Shown here: positions 1-9,625 of the stretch, piece by piece
How the letters are laid out: each line of letters begins with the position of its first letter
Numbering within the stretch: the first letter of the stretch is position 1
Origin: Hemicentrotus pulcherrimus
Taxonomy: Eukaryota > Echinodermata > Echinoidea > Camarodonta > Strongylocentrotidae
Assembly (NCBI GenBank): GCA_003118195.1
Contig: BEXV01002038.1
Span: 34,707-65,758, forward strand
Reading direction: 5' to 3'
DNA length: 31,052 nt
Program-made: the position numbers and the translations under genes
Notes under the pieces: model-generated
What the model saw: the letters and a program-made list of their open reading frames with translations, nothing else
What the model was told of the DNA's origin: nothing
Database searches by the model: none

Positions 1-12
1 CTCTCTCTCTCT
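1..12. repeat. (CT)n microsatellite at window edge
   Basis: Six CT dinucleotides open the window. The array probably continues outside it. It is the same dinucleotide class as the larger arrays further right. Confidence 0.9.
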
Positions 13-102
13 ACCTGCCCCTTAGCCAAAAAGATTACTGTTTTTTGTTACTGTTTCAGTTTGATTTTTAACAGAAAAATCTATATCAACAATTAAGGCA
101 AA

Positions 103-235
103 AAAATCAATCAAAGAAATCAATAATTGTTTATGTTATACATTTTGCAAACCACTATTTTGCAAACCACTATTTTGCAAAATCAATCAAAGAAATCAAT
201 AATTGTTTATGTTATACATTTTGCAAACCACTATT
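103..235. repeat. 76-bp tandem duplication
   Basis: A unit starting AAAATCAATCAAAGAAATC and running through a TTTGCAAACCACTATT segment is present about 1.75 times with a period of 76 bases. Within the first unit the segment TTTGCAAACCACTAT is itself repeated. The copies are almost identical, so the duplication is recent. Confidence 0.85.
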
Positions 236-1478
236 CGAAGGTATACATTTGATGTTAATCATTTATGCTTTTTTTTCTTAAATGCAAAATTGTGAAAATG
301 GAGGGATCAACCGAGAAGCATGGCTTGTAGAATGTTGATCCCTTAAATAATGATAATCATAAATAATTGATTTAGTATATGAGTATGTCCCCCAATGAAC
401 TTCGTTTTAAACTAATTCTAGCGTCAAAATGATCATCGGTTTTGTAGAATCGGAACCACTATCGGTTCTACCATGCACTTTTTCCATCGATCATATCGAG
501 ACAAAACAAGCATGAGTCAAAAAGTCAATATCAAAGAAAACTGCGGTTTTGGTTGTCGGTATACCATTCCCTAAAAAAAAAGGACACTTAAGTTGACACA
601 CTTTAAAAACAAAATCGCTATTACCACTACATCCACCCTGTTTATATTAAATACAATGGCGCCTTCAGCTTTACAAGTTGAAGGCCTTTGCATATTTTTA
701 TTTAACGGACACTGCCATTCATAACAAAAAAAGAATAATATCAATTGTAAATAGACCTCTACAGCACGGCTCCTTCCGGTCAGTATGAAGAACAATCAAA
801 CCGTCAAACGAAAACTATTTTCCAACAAAAACTCTCTTGCACATCGTTAACACATCAAGCCCCTTGGGAGACCTATATACTTGTAATAATTTTATTAAGT
901 GCAAAGTTTATTTGTATAGTTTCTTGAAAAAATGAATTATGTATGAAAAAAATGTTATTTCTTTATTTACCTTTCTGTTGGAAATGAAATAAATATAAAT
1001 AATATGAATAACAATATACCTTCGGCCCTTGCAATAGTAGTATGTTTATGATTTGGAAGTCATATTTTATAATTGGTAGGAAGGGGGGGGGGTCGGATAT
1101 GTACTATACTATTCTTGCAACGAGGTTCACGTGGGTCTTGTTTGAAATCTTTAAATTACTATTATATCATAGCGAGTAATCTATAGATGATTTCTCAAAA
1201 ACACTTTTCGATGTTTATTTTATTGGGATCAATTGAATGAAAAAATGCTTCAACGTACCAGGCAGGCGATACCAGCCATTTGTTCTCGCCATGAAGTCCC
1301 GCCTAAATTTTCATCACGGGCGACTCACCCCTTTATACAGCAGGCGACATCAATGTAGGATAATGACGAGGCTGCTAGTTGCTTTTAGTACTGTTCTAAT
1401 TAAGGATAATGATTTTCTGATATGGTAATAATAATATTTAGCCTAGATTGATGCTTGTCTTTCTTTCCATCATAATAG
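236..1478. other. AT-rich non-coding stretch
   Basis: No coding region is supported. Open frames here are short, begin at arbitrary codons and resemble nothing known. The only local features are a run of ten G at 1083-1092 and an E-box CACGTG near 1128-1133. This is probably intergenic or intronic to the Ig-like exons that follow. Confidence 0.6.
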
Positions 1479-1557
1479 GCAAACAGAGTTCAAGGAAGTG
1501 ACACCGTAACCCTCAGCTGTACATTGACATCCACAGGTAACCTACATCATAATTTAC
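1479..1557 (+). CDS. Ig-domain exon candidate, strand A'/B half
   Basis: The segment follows a good acceptor: a pyrimidine-rich tract at 1457-1470, then TAG at 1476-1478, which is also an in-frame stop and so rules out read-through from upstream. It reads A-N-R-V-Q-G-S-D-T-V-T-L-S-C-T-L-T-S-T-G. This has the alternating hydrophobics and first cysteine of an immunoglobulin fold (G-x-x-V-x-L-x-C). Two donors are possible, GGTAACC after 1536 and the stronger GTAAGT after 1557, and both leave phase 1. With the longer form, 15 residues separate the cysteine from the tryptophan of the next candidate exon at 1690, which is within the range for Ig domains. Earlier exons (signal peptide, other domains) are not recognised in the window. 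It could be a live exon or a pseudogene fragment. Confidence 0.5.
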
Positions 1558-1576
1558 GTAAGTCATCTCCTTTAAC

Positions 1577-1637
1577 ATGGAATGCTATAAATATAAATTT
1601 AATATGGAATGCTATAAATATAAATATAAATATAATA
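1577..1637. repeat. Short tandem repeat ATGGAATGCTATAAATATAAAT
   Basis: A 22-base segment beginning ATGGAATGCTATAAATA occurs twice, about 27 bases apart, and the second copy runs into further ATAAAT units. It lies in the presumed intron between the two Ig-like exon candidates. Confidence 0.8.
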
Positions 1638-1689
1638 GTCATGACACATCACACACATCTCACAGGAAGACGTTTCTCGGTCTAACCAG

Positions 1690-1787
1690 GATATCCCTGG
1701 TCTAACAGTACGGTTGGCTCTCTATCAGGTCTGTACACGTTCACCCAAAATCATATTCTGATGGACCCCTGTACAGTTCAAAATTAA
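1690..1787 (+). pseudogene. Ig-domain second half, degenerate
   Basis: After an acceptor ACCAG at 1685-1689 the phase-1 frame continues from the 1479 exon as Y-P-W-S-N-S-T-V-G-S-L-S-G-L-Y-T-F-T-Q. It has the core tryptophan and a strand-E-like S-G-L-Y-T-F, then L-M-D-P-C-T-V before a TAA at 1785-1787. A normal Ig domain would have D-x-G-x-Y-x-C at this place, so the end looks eroded. A donor GTACAG at 1771 could instead end the exon earlier. Phase agreement with the preceding exon and the C-to-W order are the main evidence. The acceptor has a weak pyrimidine tract. I favour a decayed or divergent Ig exon. Confidence 0.4.
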
Positions 1788-2059
1788 TTAAGCCACGTTT
1801 TTGTCAGATTGTGATGCAGAAGTTATGTCCCAAATATTTACACGTCAGATTGACACACGACTTCATTCCTTTAATTCAAATATCGAAACTAGTCAGCGGA
1901 AATACAAATATATATTAAGTGACAGTTGTCAAAATGTCTATTGTCAAATATTGACCAAACACGCTAACAATAACATAACGAGCATGAATACAAATCCTGA
2001 ATGGAAAAACAAAAACCACGATTTCATGTTTTCATAAAACTAATTGTAGGACCTTACAG

Positions 2060-2329
2060 GTTGTTTTTCTTTCTTTTCTTCATTTCTTGGTTGTGTCGGG
2101 GTTATTGTGTACTCTAATAACAACCGTAAGTGATACATATTCGAGTAAGGTTATGCTGTTCAGTGAAAAGGGGAATGTTCCTGAACTATTAAACAGCAAA
2201 GTTAACATAAAAGAAGTGAAGAAGAATAACACACGCATGATATGTGTCGACGAGAAAGAAAGGATTTTTAAAGTGGCTGATATCAAGACAAGAAAATGGT
2301 GTTTGATCATTATTTGCATTCTTCAATAA
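2060..2329 (+). CDS. Candidate transmembrane and tail exon
   Basis: A TTACAG acceptor at 2054-2059 is followed in phase 0 by 22 almost wholly hydrophobic codons (V-V-F-L-S-F-L-H-F-L-V-V-S-G-L-L-C-T-L-I-T-T), a length that fits one membrane helix. Directly after them is a consensus donor GTAAGT at 2126. Without splicing the frame stays open for 67 more codons rich in K, E, D and N, like a short cytoplasmic tail, and ends in TAA at 2327-2329. That stop overlaps an AATAAA. The position, 0.3 kb after the Ig-like exons on the same strand, suggests the 3' end of an Ig receptor, but the phase linking it to the 1690 exon is unresolved. Caution: the helix is partly encoded by a T-rich tract that could be hydrophobic by chance. 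Confidence 0.35.
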   Translation, partial: VVFLSFLHFLVVSGLLCTLITTVSDTYSSKVMLFSEKGNVPELLNSKVNIKEVKKNNTRMICVDEKERIFKVADIKTRKWCLIIICILQ

Positions 2330-2330
2330 A
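2325..2330 (+). terminator. AATAAA poly(A) signal candidate
   Basis: An AATAAA hexamer overlaps the stop codon of the 2060-2329 frame. Such hexamers are common by chance in this AT-rich sequence, so it counts only in combination with that frame. Confidence 0.3.
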
Positions 2331-2983
2331 TATCTTTAAATCCCTAATTCTTCTACAGAAACGAGAATTTAATTGAAGATTTGCTTGTGTGCAGAATCAT
2401 ATTTCTATGGTATCGTCGAAGTTGATTCATATTCAATAAAAGAAAATAGAAGAAAAAATGAATTAGAAGGAATTGAATAAAAGCTCACAAGTATTTCGAA
2501 CAAACTAAATAGGATACAAATAGTAATTGAGAAGACAACATTTCTAGCGCTAAGGACAATTTTGAAATATCACAGCAAATGGGGAAGAGGGGCTTTTAAT
2601 ATCTAAATAGGGTCAGGGAGACACTCCCACTTCATATGTATCCTGTCGACATCTTGGGTGATATCAATATACTTTAATCCAATCAATCCATTCAATTAAA
2701 CTCGACTGACCCTCCCGTTTCTCAAAACCACTTAACAATATTGCTACTCCATATTAAACGGTCGGCCTTGCTGTACCGAAATGATTTTAAAGGGAAAGTC
2801 CAGACTATTCATGACGCTTTCTTTGCAAATCACTGCTATGTACACTAAATTAATTTTGCCTGATTTTAACCTTTCAAAGCTAAAATGATCATAAGATTTT
2901 CAAGAAAAACAATATTTCAATACCCGTTGTAAATCCTGTAGAAATCGAGCTCATCGTTGTATGCTCGTATATTTCAAAAGGCG
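2331..2983. other. AT-rich non-coding stretch
   Basis: No coding region is supported. The segment TTAAAGGGAAAGTCCAG near 2788-2804 resembles the end of a small invertebrate transposon, but I cannot find its partner end. Confidence 0.5.
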
Positions 2984-3166
2984 ATGGAATGGGTCATCAA
3001 AATTACGATCACTTTATCTTACAAAAGTCTTGCGATCGTGTTAACTGTACTGTTTTCTTCCCTTTTTGGTTCAGTTTCAGGCAAGCAAAAGCATGGGAGC
3101 GCGGTGAAGGGTGATGACATACAAATTGTACTTTGTGTCGACCATGGAAAGGTTATAATCGGTTAA
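2984..3166 (+). CDS. Candidate signal-peptide exon or small ORF
   Basis: An ATG with G at -3 and G at +4 opens 60 codons. Residues 1-33 look like an N-terminal signal or anchor: M-E-W-V-I-K, then a hydrophobic core S-L-A-I-V-L-T-V-L-F-S-S-L-F-G-S-V-S-G. A hydrophilic stretch follows. A possible donor AAG/GTTATA lies at 3150-3151, so this could be a first coding exon whose gene continues rightward. No partner exon and no homologue are recognised. It may be a chance ORF. Confidence 0.25.
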   Translation: MEWVIKITITLSYKSLAIVLTVLFSSLFGSVSGKQKHGSAVKGDDIQIVLCVDHGKVIIG

Positions 3167-3753
3167 CTTAGCCTATACCTTTTCCCTACAAGATCTATCA
3201 GAAGCTAAACACTGCTGAATGCACTTAAGTAGCCTCAGGAAATTACGACTTGAAATAAATCAATCTTTATTATTTTTGTAATGGCAATGTGAGGAAAGTA
3301 TTAAACGCGATATAACTTTGCGTTATTTGCAAATGCATGTGATCATACTGATCAAAACCTGATTAAATATATATCATAATTAACTATACGTCATGATGAA
3401 ATATAGGTCATAATATAATATAGGTCAATCTCGACTCTTCACGTTTCCTTGTCTCAAGGAAATCCCTTTCATGGAAAGAGTCCCAACTTTTATCCCCTTC
3501 CGCGTATTCAGATCCACACTTTATCCTCGTATGTTTCCTGTTTTGTAAATTGTTTAATCCTACAGCCACTCTTCAATGACTATTCATTTGAAGAATGACA
3601 TTCATCATTATCATGACCACCATAATACCAGCTATCCCAATGTCGTCCCATATCATAATGTTTATCCCCGACCATTGTATAGGCATTCACTCTCCCCTAT
3701 CATATCAACGTTCAATTTCACGGTGTGCACGCAGTCGCCCTTCCCACGCTCAA
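3167..3753. other. Non-coding stretch
   Basis: No gene is supported. Overlapping plus-strand frames of 64 and about 100 codons at 3576-3906 have no domain signature, and the longer one does not begin in a convincing start context. The stretch becomes less AT-rich toward 3750, where the E2F and RFX sites begin. Confidence 0.5.
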
Positions 3754-3763
3754 TTTGGCGCGC
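3754..3763 (+). promoter_or_regulatory. E2F-like site TTTGGCGCGC
   Basis: TTTGGCGC matches the E2F/DP consensus TTTSSCGC exactly. It lies 27 bases before a perfect X-box, in a locally GC-richer patch, which suggests a promoter or proximal enhancer. No first exon is recognised beside it. Confidence 0.45.
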
Positions 3764-3790
3764 ACAATGAGCGAAGGACTGCATCGTCCC

Positions 3791-3804
3791 GTTGCTATGG
3801 TAAC
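3791..3804. promoter_or_regulatory. RFX X-box GTTGCTATGGTAAC
   Basis: This 14-mer is an exact match to the RFX X-box (GTTGCYATGGYAAC), an imperfect palindrome bound by RFX factors and typical of promoters of ciliary genes. Exact matches are rare by chance in AT-rich DNA. Its target gene is not visible. A TTTTTTTCAG acceptor-like run at 3832-3841 is close by, but no good exon follows it. Confidence 0.55.
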
Positions 3805-5275
3805 CGTATTAAAGAACGTCCGATATGTGTATTTTTTTCAGGCAGGATCGCCCTGCATATTTATATGCTTCAATTTTGTGTTGAGCTAATCATGATCAAA
3901 CAATAATATGGTCATAATATTTGCTATAGTTGATTTCAAGTATGCCTATGGAATTATCCTCCTAGCCGTATATACCCATTATTCCCGTATCAAGAGGCAT
4001 AGACACAGGACAATACGATGGAACCTTTTTCATTCTTCATAAACAATAACATATCAAAGATGATATGATACGTTTTCGTTCAAATTGATGAAACAAATCG
4101 TTTAATATCTATTTATTATAATTATGACACCGCAAACATTCAATAAAATTATATACAAAACACTCATATGAATATGGAACTATGTGGTATTAATTTTGTT
4201 ATAAAAAGAACGTTTCTTTCAAGTAAAACTTATAATTTAGTTATAATTGAAAACAATAACTTCCAATGACCAGCTGCAAACGAATAATAAAAATGATGAC
4301 AAAACAGCAAAACATTGTCTTTTTCTTTACATTATGTGTTCCAAAAATGTATTTAACATAGGATAAATCAGGTCAATGTCAATAATATTATATATTCCCA
4401 CTATTCAGCGGCATATGACAAGCTCAGTCGATAATTTTACATTAAGGCCTTAACTTTTTGTCCCAACAAAAGCTTGCACAATGCACATGAATGACTTTCA
4501 AATTAATCTCTAAGCACTAAAAAGTAACCGCCTATAGGAAACAAATATTCATCTGGATTCCACCTCGTCATTTTCATTATATTGTTTGTATAAAATTGTA
4601 AGATTATAATTGCACCGCAGTATAAGTCTATGCGTTGCTAAAAGAGAACAGATAATGCGATGCGCTCGCATCCTAAGTACGTTGTTATGCCATGTGATAA
4701 TTGGAATGTTTGGGGGATAATGACTAACATCCATCAACCAAAACAGAGCGAGAATTTCATGTAAAATCTATGTCACTTCTTTTTATTTATATGAAAAATA
4801 AAACAACATCAGATCTGGGAAGCAAGGAAAAGTACAAAACTACACGGCACAATCCTAAATAGACAGAAGGAACTTGCTGGGATGTCCAGCTAAGAGGCAC
4901 TCGCTAATTTCGCTGAAGTCGCCAGGGGCTGAAGCTATCGATCAAGTTCGCCTAAATAAAATCAATCATTACGGTGGCTGCAAAGGCAAAATTGCACAGG
5001 AGTAGCTCGTCGGTATAAATAGGTTCTCCTCCCTTCTCCTCTGTTGTAATGACACTGACTGCTGTTAAAGTCGCAGAGTTGAATTCGATTCCCGAACTGA
5101 CCCTTAATCGAATCGAGCTCCGAATAAAAGTTGAATTCCATAAGGCGCTAAATCCAGTCTGATAATTCCCAGCTAATTCTATCAAACCTCCATTATATAA
5201 AATTTATTACAGTTGTAAATTTGACATTGATTTTTGCTGTTTCTGTGTGTCAATTGTGTTTATATTTCACAAAAT
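3805..5275. other. Non-coding stretch, GC-richer patch at 4870-5190
   Basis: No gene is supported. Within 4870-5190 the sequence is clearly less AT-rich and contains repeated GAATTC/GTTGAATTC words and CGAATCGAGCTCCG. A minus-strand frame of 77 codons there has no recognisable domain. It may be a conserved regulatory block. Confidence 0.4.
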
Positions 5276-5380
5276 AATTATAATAATAATGATGATAATA
5301 CTAATAATAATGAAACTTAGTAGTAATAATAATAATAATGATGATATTAACTTCTACTACTACTACTAATAATATATATC
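5276..5380. repeat. Compound triplet repeat (TAA/TGA/CTA)n
   Basis: Runs of TAA, ATG/GAT, AGT and CTA triplets follow one another, ending in TATATAT. This is ordinary microsatellite DNA. Confidence 0.9.
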
Positions 5381-5921
5381 TCTATATAAGTAGACATCGT
5401 ATGCTAGCAAAATAATCATAATATCAATTCAAAGCCTTTTAAATAAATCCTCTTTGCGAGGATCTGAATACAAAACAAATAAACATACTCCGATTCTTCA
5501 GATGAAGACGGGCTGGAAAAGAAAACGGGGTATATCGGGGGCTACAAAATTATGACACCCCAGTTGGTATTACACAGCGATTATTGAAAACGTTTTTATC
5601 ACTATACACATTTAATTTTGAATTAAAGCGCTTTATTATCGCACGAAGTTGTAATAGGACGTTTTAAAACATGACAAGTCTGTATTTCTCGGTGCTGAGT
5701 ATAATGATCTCGTGCTTTAGATAATTGTGATTATAATGATAATTATGACAATGACGGATACATATATTTTTTAATATTTTACAAAAATGAATGTACATGC
5801 AAAAGAAGACATATTTATTCCATGAATATATGAAGGCAAAGGCTATTATGTCTATGGATCATTGTATTTACAATTCCTATATGCTAGAAGGATAAGCCTA
5901 TCTACTGGCAATATATTTTTT
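5381..5921. other. AT-rich non-coding stretch
   Basis: No gene or known repeat recognised. Confidence 0.5.
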
Positions 5922-5935
5922 GTTTCTATGGTAAC
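5922..5935. promoter_or_regulatory. Near-perfect RFX X-box GTTTCTATGGTAAC
   Basis: It differs from the X-box at 3791 by one base (GTTT for GTTG). Two such sites within 2.2 kb are more than expected by chance in AT-rich DNA. It may be a second RFX site or a decayed one. Confidence 0.35.
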
Positions 5936-6069
5936 ATGACATTTATAACGAATTCATTCTTTCCCCCTGAGGATTGAAATTGGCATAGTGAAACACCTTT
6001 TCCGTCGACCAACTAGCTGCAGCGAGCTTGTATCATTCAAATTGAATTTGTTTAGTATTATTATATTAC

Positions 6070-6138
6070 CGGACTGTGGGCAGTAGTAAGCGCATCTGCT
6101 GCTACAGTATTGCCACCTTATCTCCGCACTGCATGGCA
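6070..6138 (-). CDS. Cys-rich exon candidate, phase 1-1
   Basis: On the minus strand an acceptor TTTGTACCCAG is followed by 69 bases and a donor G/GTAATA. The exon would be symmetric, phase 1 to phase 1, like many TNF-receptor cysteine-module exons, and in phase with the donor of the Fn14-like exon at 20340. It reads P-C-S-A-E-I-R-W-Q-Y-C-S-S-R-C-A-Y-Y-C-P-Q-S, with four cysteines in 22 residues. The C-A-Y-Y-C end recalls the last cysteine pair in TACI-type modules. Against it: the distance of 14 kb, mediocre splice signals and no full module. It may be an unrelated or chance frame. Confidence 0.25.
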
Positions 6139-6349
6139 CTGGGTACAAACATGCGTAAATGTTATACAAGATAATACAAACCAGGGCATCACTGAAAACA
6201 AGCTTTCGCATGCTTTGTTGTTGTTCAGTTTAATTGTTTATAATTCAGGTCCAACTCTATATCAATCGTGTTTATCTAGATATGCGACTTAATACAAACT
6301 GTGTTATACCTATAGTGAATGGAAAGCGTAGCTAATAATTGTGTGTTAT

Positions 6350-6430
6350 ACAAATAATAATCAAAATACCTCCATTTGTATTGCACACTTACCCATCCCA
6401 GAGGATGCTCAAGGCGCCTACAAAATAATA
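6350..6430 (-). mobile_element. Retroposon 3' tail, GCGCCTTGAGCA type
   Basis: Read on the minus strand it runs GTAGGCGCCTTGAGCATCC, GGGATGGGTAAGTG, GCAATACAAATGG and then TTGATTATTATT. A GCGCCTTGAGCA block followed by a GCGC(T/A)ATA-AAT block and ATT repeats is, from memory, the tail of abundant non-LTR/SINE families in marine invertebrates. Only the 3' tail is recognised, as expected for a 5'-truncated insertion. The GTAAGT inside it is therefore probably not a real donor. Confidence 0.5.
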
Positions 6431-8637
6431 TTATTACACTGGATTTAGCCCCAAAACATGATATTGGAATAATACGGACACTTAAATTCGCATAATCAGA
6501 AACTTATCAAATTTAGACTTTCGTTGGGTTTTAAAGCAAATTTGCTGCCTCAGTGTAAAGCAGACTTGTCGACTCTCAGGGTCATTATCCTACTTATCTG
6601 GTTTTAATTATATGTTATGATGCTGATATAGCACTGGACCAACAAAAAAATGTTGCGACTGTCATAAATACTTTCTTTTGGTATTTTAGATTGTACGTAC
6701 GAATCAGTTTACATCTTCGTAGTCACTTCTGGAGATATGTCAGGTATACCTCAATAACCATCCCATATTTCCTGAAGGAATGTATTTTCATGGCTATGAG
6801 ACAATGATATTCTTAGAAAGGCAATGAATTAACTTTAATATCGATTAAGCAGACGAGGCTAAACCGATACATGTCCTTGTTTATTGCTTAGAGCAATATT
6901 GCATTATAATTGTTTCTTTCAACGCCTAATAATAATGAGTTCCGAGTTATTTCCGGATGAAATAGTTCCATTTATTAGAGGGTTGCCATATGCACGTAAG
7001 GAGGAACGCCCGCATAGCCGATGGAATTATTATTACATCTATTTATTTGCAGGACACAATATGGCATCTCACTTAAATCATCAGATCCACTTCTGACAAA
7101 AAAGTACAGCCAGCCCTGACTTATCAATTACCAGTCTGGTCAAAATAATTGCTATCCTAGATCCATACAATATTTTATGAGAAAGGTTGGGATTATGGTT
7201 TTAACAAAACTAGATGAATCATAAGCCTGGCATGCTGGCACCAAGCTGTATGGACTCATCAAATAGGAATGACTTACTGATGCCTTACATGGTTGTGATC
7301 GATTCCTTCGTCAATAACGGTAATAAACGACATCAATAATAAACGACATCAATATTCATAAGAAATTATCCATACTAGATTCACAATAGAAGAAAAAGGG
7401 CATTTATAACGAGGTTAATCGTCCATGTATAGATAGAAAGATGACATTGCAGTGTTATTGAGCTTGGGGTTAAATGGAACTGGGCCATCGGAAATTGAGA
7501 ACTGGACACGGAATACATACAGTCATGATAAATAATTTGTTACTGTGTTGAAGCTGTAAAGTTATTGAGGACAAAATGCCAATCTGACTTAGCTTTAGAA
7601 AGTGCAATATATCGGAAACCCTGATTGGCGTGAGAACATGGATAAGTGTTTTGCTTCCAGGGGTTATCTCCACCCCTGCGTTAAAAAAATGGAATATCCC
7701 ATGATAGTCCAGATTAAAATAGCAATAACAATTTCAATTCTCATAAAGATAGACTACCACCATTACCAAACTAATTGAGTCGCAGATCACTGAATGCCTT
7801 CACTTCCGAAAGTGTTGATTGAGTTTCAGAGTTCATTTGCAGCGATAATTCATGATTTTCATTGCAATTTGATGAAATCGCAACCTTGACGAAAACCCCA
7901 TGGCGTACAGGCCAAAGGATTATGATCAGCTCCAGGCAAACAGGCCTTTCAGCAGTTATTGATATACTTCCAATTTCATGCCACGATTGTTTCAATTAGT
8001 TTTATGACAGGTATTTTTATTGAAAGTTCATTGACATGACATGCATTTTGAAAGGAATTGTATTGGATGAAGTGATGCGATTTCAGGCTGCGGTGTTACA
8101 AATATGATACTAATATGTTACAATTAAACAGGGTAACCGATACCAAAGTACAGATTTGAATATCAACCGAAGAAAATAACATTTGCGGATTAGAACTACG
8201 AGACAGTTTAGCTTTATTAACAAGTGATTTCGGCACTTTTTCTAAACTATAATAAAGAGTTTAGCTGACAAATTAAGAATTTCTTGGCTCGGATCTTCTT
8301 GTACGTGAATATATATATATATTTTAAAATCAGGAGTTTGGTGAAAAGGTATTAACTTTTCAGTAGAAATTTACGTTCATGTACTTATCTAAATCACCTC
8401 CTTTGTCATTCAGGATATTAGGCATTATATCAAGAACACTCGGGCACTTTTCGAAGTAACCAATTATTGCGTAGTAATTATTCATGCCTTGACAACATTA
8501 GACAATAGTGCTTTACTATAAATGATGACGGATGACAGTGTCTTCAATTTGTAGGTGTTGCTAACAGTAATGGCTTCATAAAATGAAACAAGAGAGAATA
8601 AACCTGATTTTTAAAATATTGTTTTGATCCCTTGATG
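6431..8637. other. AT-rich non-coding stretch with tandem duplication
   Basis: No gene is supported. A 16-base unit TAATAAACGACATCAA occurs twice in tandem at 7321-7352. A minus-strand frame at 7771-7995 has protein-like composition but no ATG, no clear acceptor and no domain. Confidence 0.5.
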
Positions 8638-8649
8638 GATGACGTCATC
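8638..8649. promoter_or_regulatory. Palindromic CRE GATGACGTCATC
   Basis: A full CREB/ATF site TGACGTCA lies inside a 12-base perfect palindrome. Further TGACGTCA sites lie at 9908-9915 and inside the inverted repeat near 14090. No adjacent transcription unit is recognised. Confidence 0.35.
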
Positions 8650-9062
8650 AGGCAGTACCATACTTAATTTCTAATTTAGATTATGAACTATGACGCGTAT
8701 TTCGGTGGGCAGTGATTAAGAAAGAAATCAATAACATGGAAAAATAAATTAATTGATTAATTGTATTGACAGTGCTCTCTTGGTCAACAAGTGACAAGGC
8801 TTGGCCGGCTATTGGTCAGTCCAGGCGGTGCCATGAGGCGACTCAAACTCCGGACGCACGAACGGGCTTTTAATCATGCTTGAAAATATTGGAGGTGCAT
8901 TATAGATAACAAAACTAATATTAATTTAAACAAACGGAAACAACATGGGGTTGAAGAGATGGAAGATGCGTGCAAGAGTGGCCATAGGAGAGAAAGGGCT
9001 CAAACGAAAGAGAACAAAAGTGTATAATTGTGAGAGAGCGAGCAAGTATGAGAGAGGTTGGA

Positions 9063-9079
9063 AGAGAGAGTGAAAGACA

Positions 9080-9116
<37 letters not shown>

Positions 9117-9157
9117 GGGAGGGGAGAGCATGTGTGTGTGCGTGTGTGTGTGCGTGT
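9063..9157. repeat. (GA)n and (GT)n compound microsatellite
   Basis: A GA array at 9085-9113 is followed by a GT array at 9130-9157. The long Ser/Leu minus-strand frame across it is an artefact of the repeat. Confidence 0.95.
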
Positions 9158-9625
9158 TTTTGAATAGCTAGTCCTTTCGTCCCTTTGCACGTAATCTTGT
9201 TTTTAAGTGATAATATGCATAATTTGTCGATGGATAACCCTATTTACACACACTACGAAACGTAGAGATCATCAACGATCTGACCTGACACTCCCGGTGT
9301 CATGGACTCCATAATTTATATTACACTTAACGTCAATCTTTCAAATAAAATGAATTGTCATTGAAATACATACAGGTAGGTAGTTGATATTGAAGAAAAT
9401 AAACATACAAACGAGATGTTTTATCGCCCTCGTTGAAAAATAGTGTATAGGTTTTACGTCGTTAAATTATTAATGAGAAGCACTTTGACGATGAAATATC
9501 CGAAGTGTCTTATGCATACATGCATAGCAGTAGCTCCCCGCCCTATCCACCCCTAAAAAAGTAGGGGGTGTTCCGTGACCCCATATCTACCAAAACCATT
9601 TTTATCGACATTTTCGTTTATTAGA
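9158..9625. other. AT-rich non-coding stretch
   Basis: No gene is supported. CCCACCCCTAAAAAAGTAGGGGGTG-like self-complementary C/G runs occur near 9548-9570. They may mark the edge of a decayed element that contains the reverse-transcriptase relic. Confidence 0.4.

Noticed and set aside
3576..3906. Two overlapping plus-strand frames of 64 and about 100 codons
   Set aside because: No recognisable motif, and they overlap the E2F/X-box block. The longer frame is not clearly ATG-started, and the TTTTTTTCAG inside it is followed by a short frame only.
6384..6394. Strong minus-strand donor GGATGG/GTAAGTG
   Set aside because: It lies inside the GCGCCTTGAGCA-type retroposon tail and has no open exon before it.
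7771..7995. Minus-strand 74-codon frame with protein-like composition
   Set aside because: No ATG start, no convincing splice sites and no recognised domain.
8921..9190. Minus-strand frame rich in Ser/Leu and Thr/His
   Set aside because: It is the translation of (GA)n and (GT)n microsatellites; no start context or domain.
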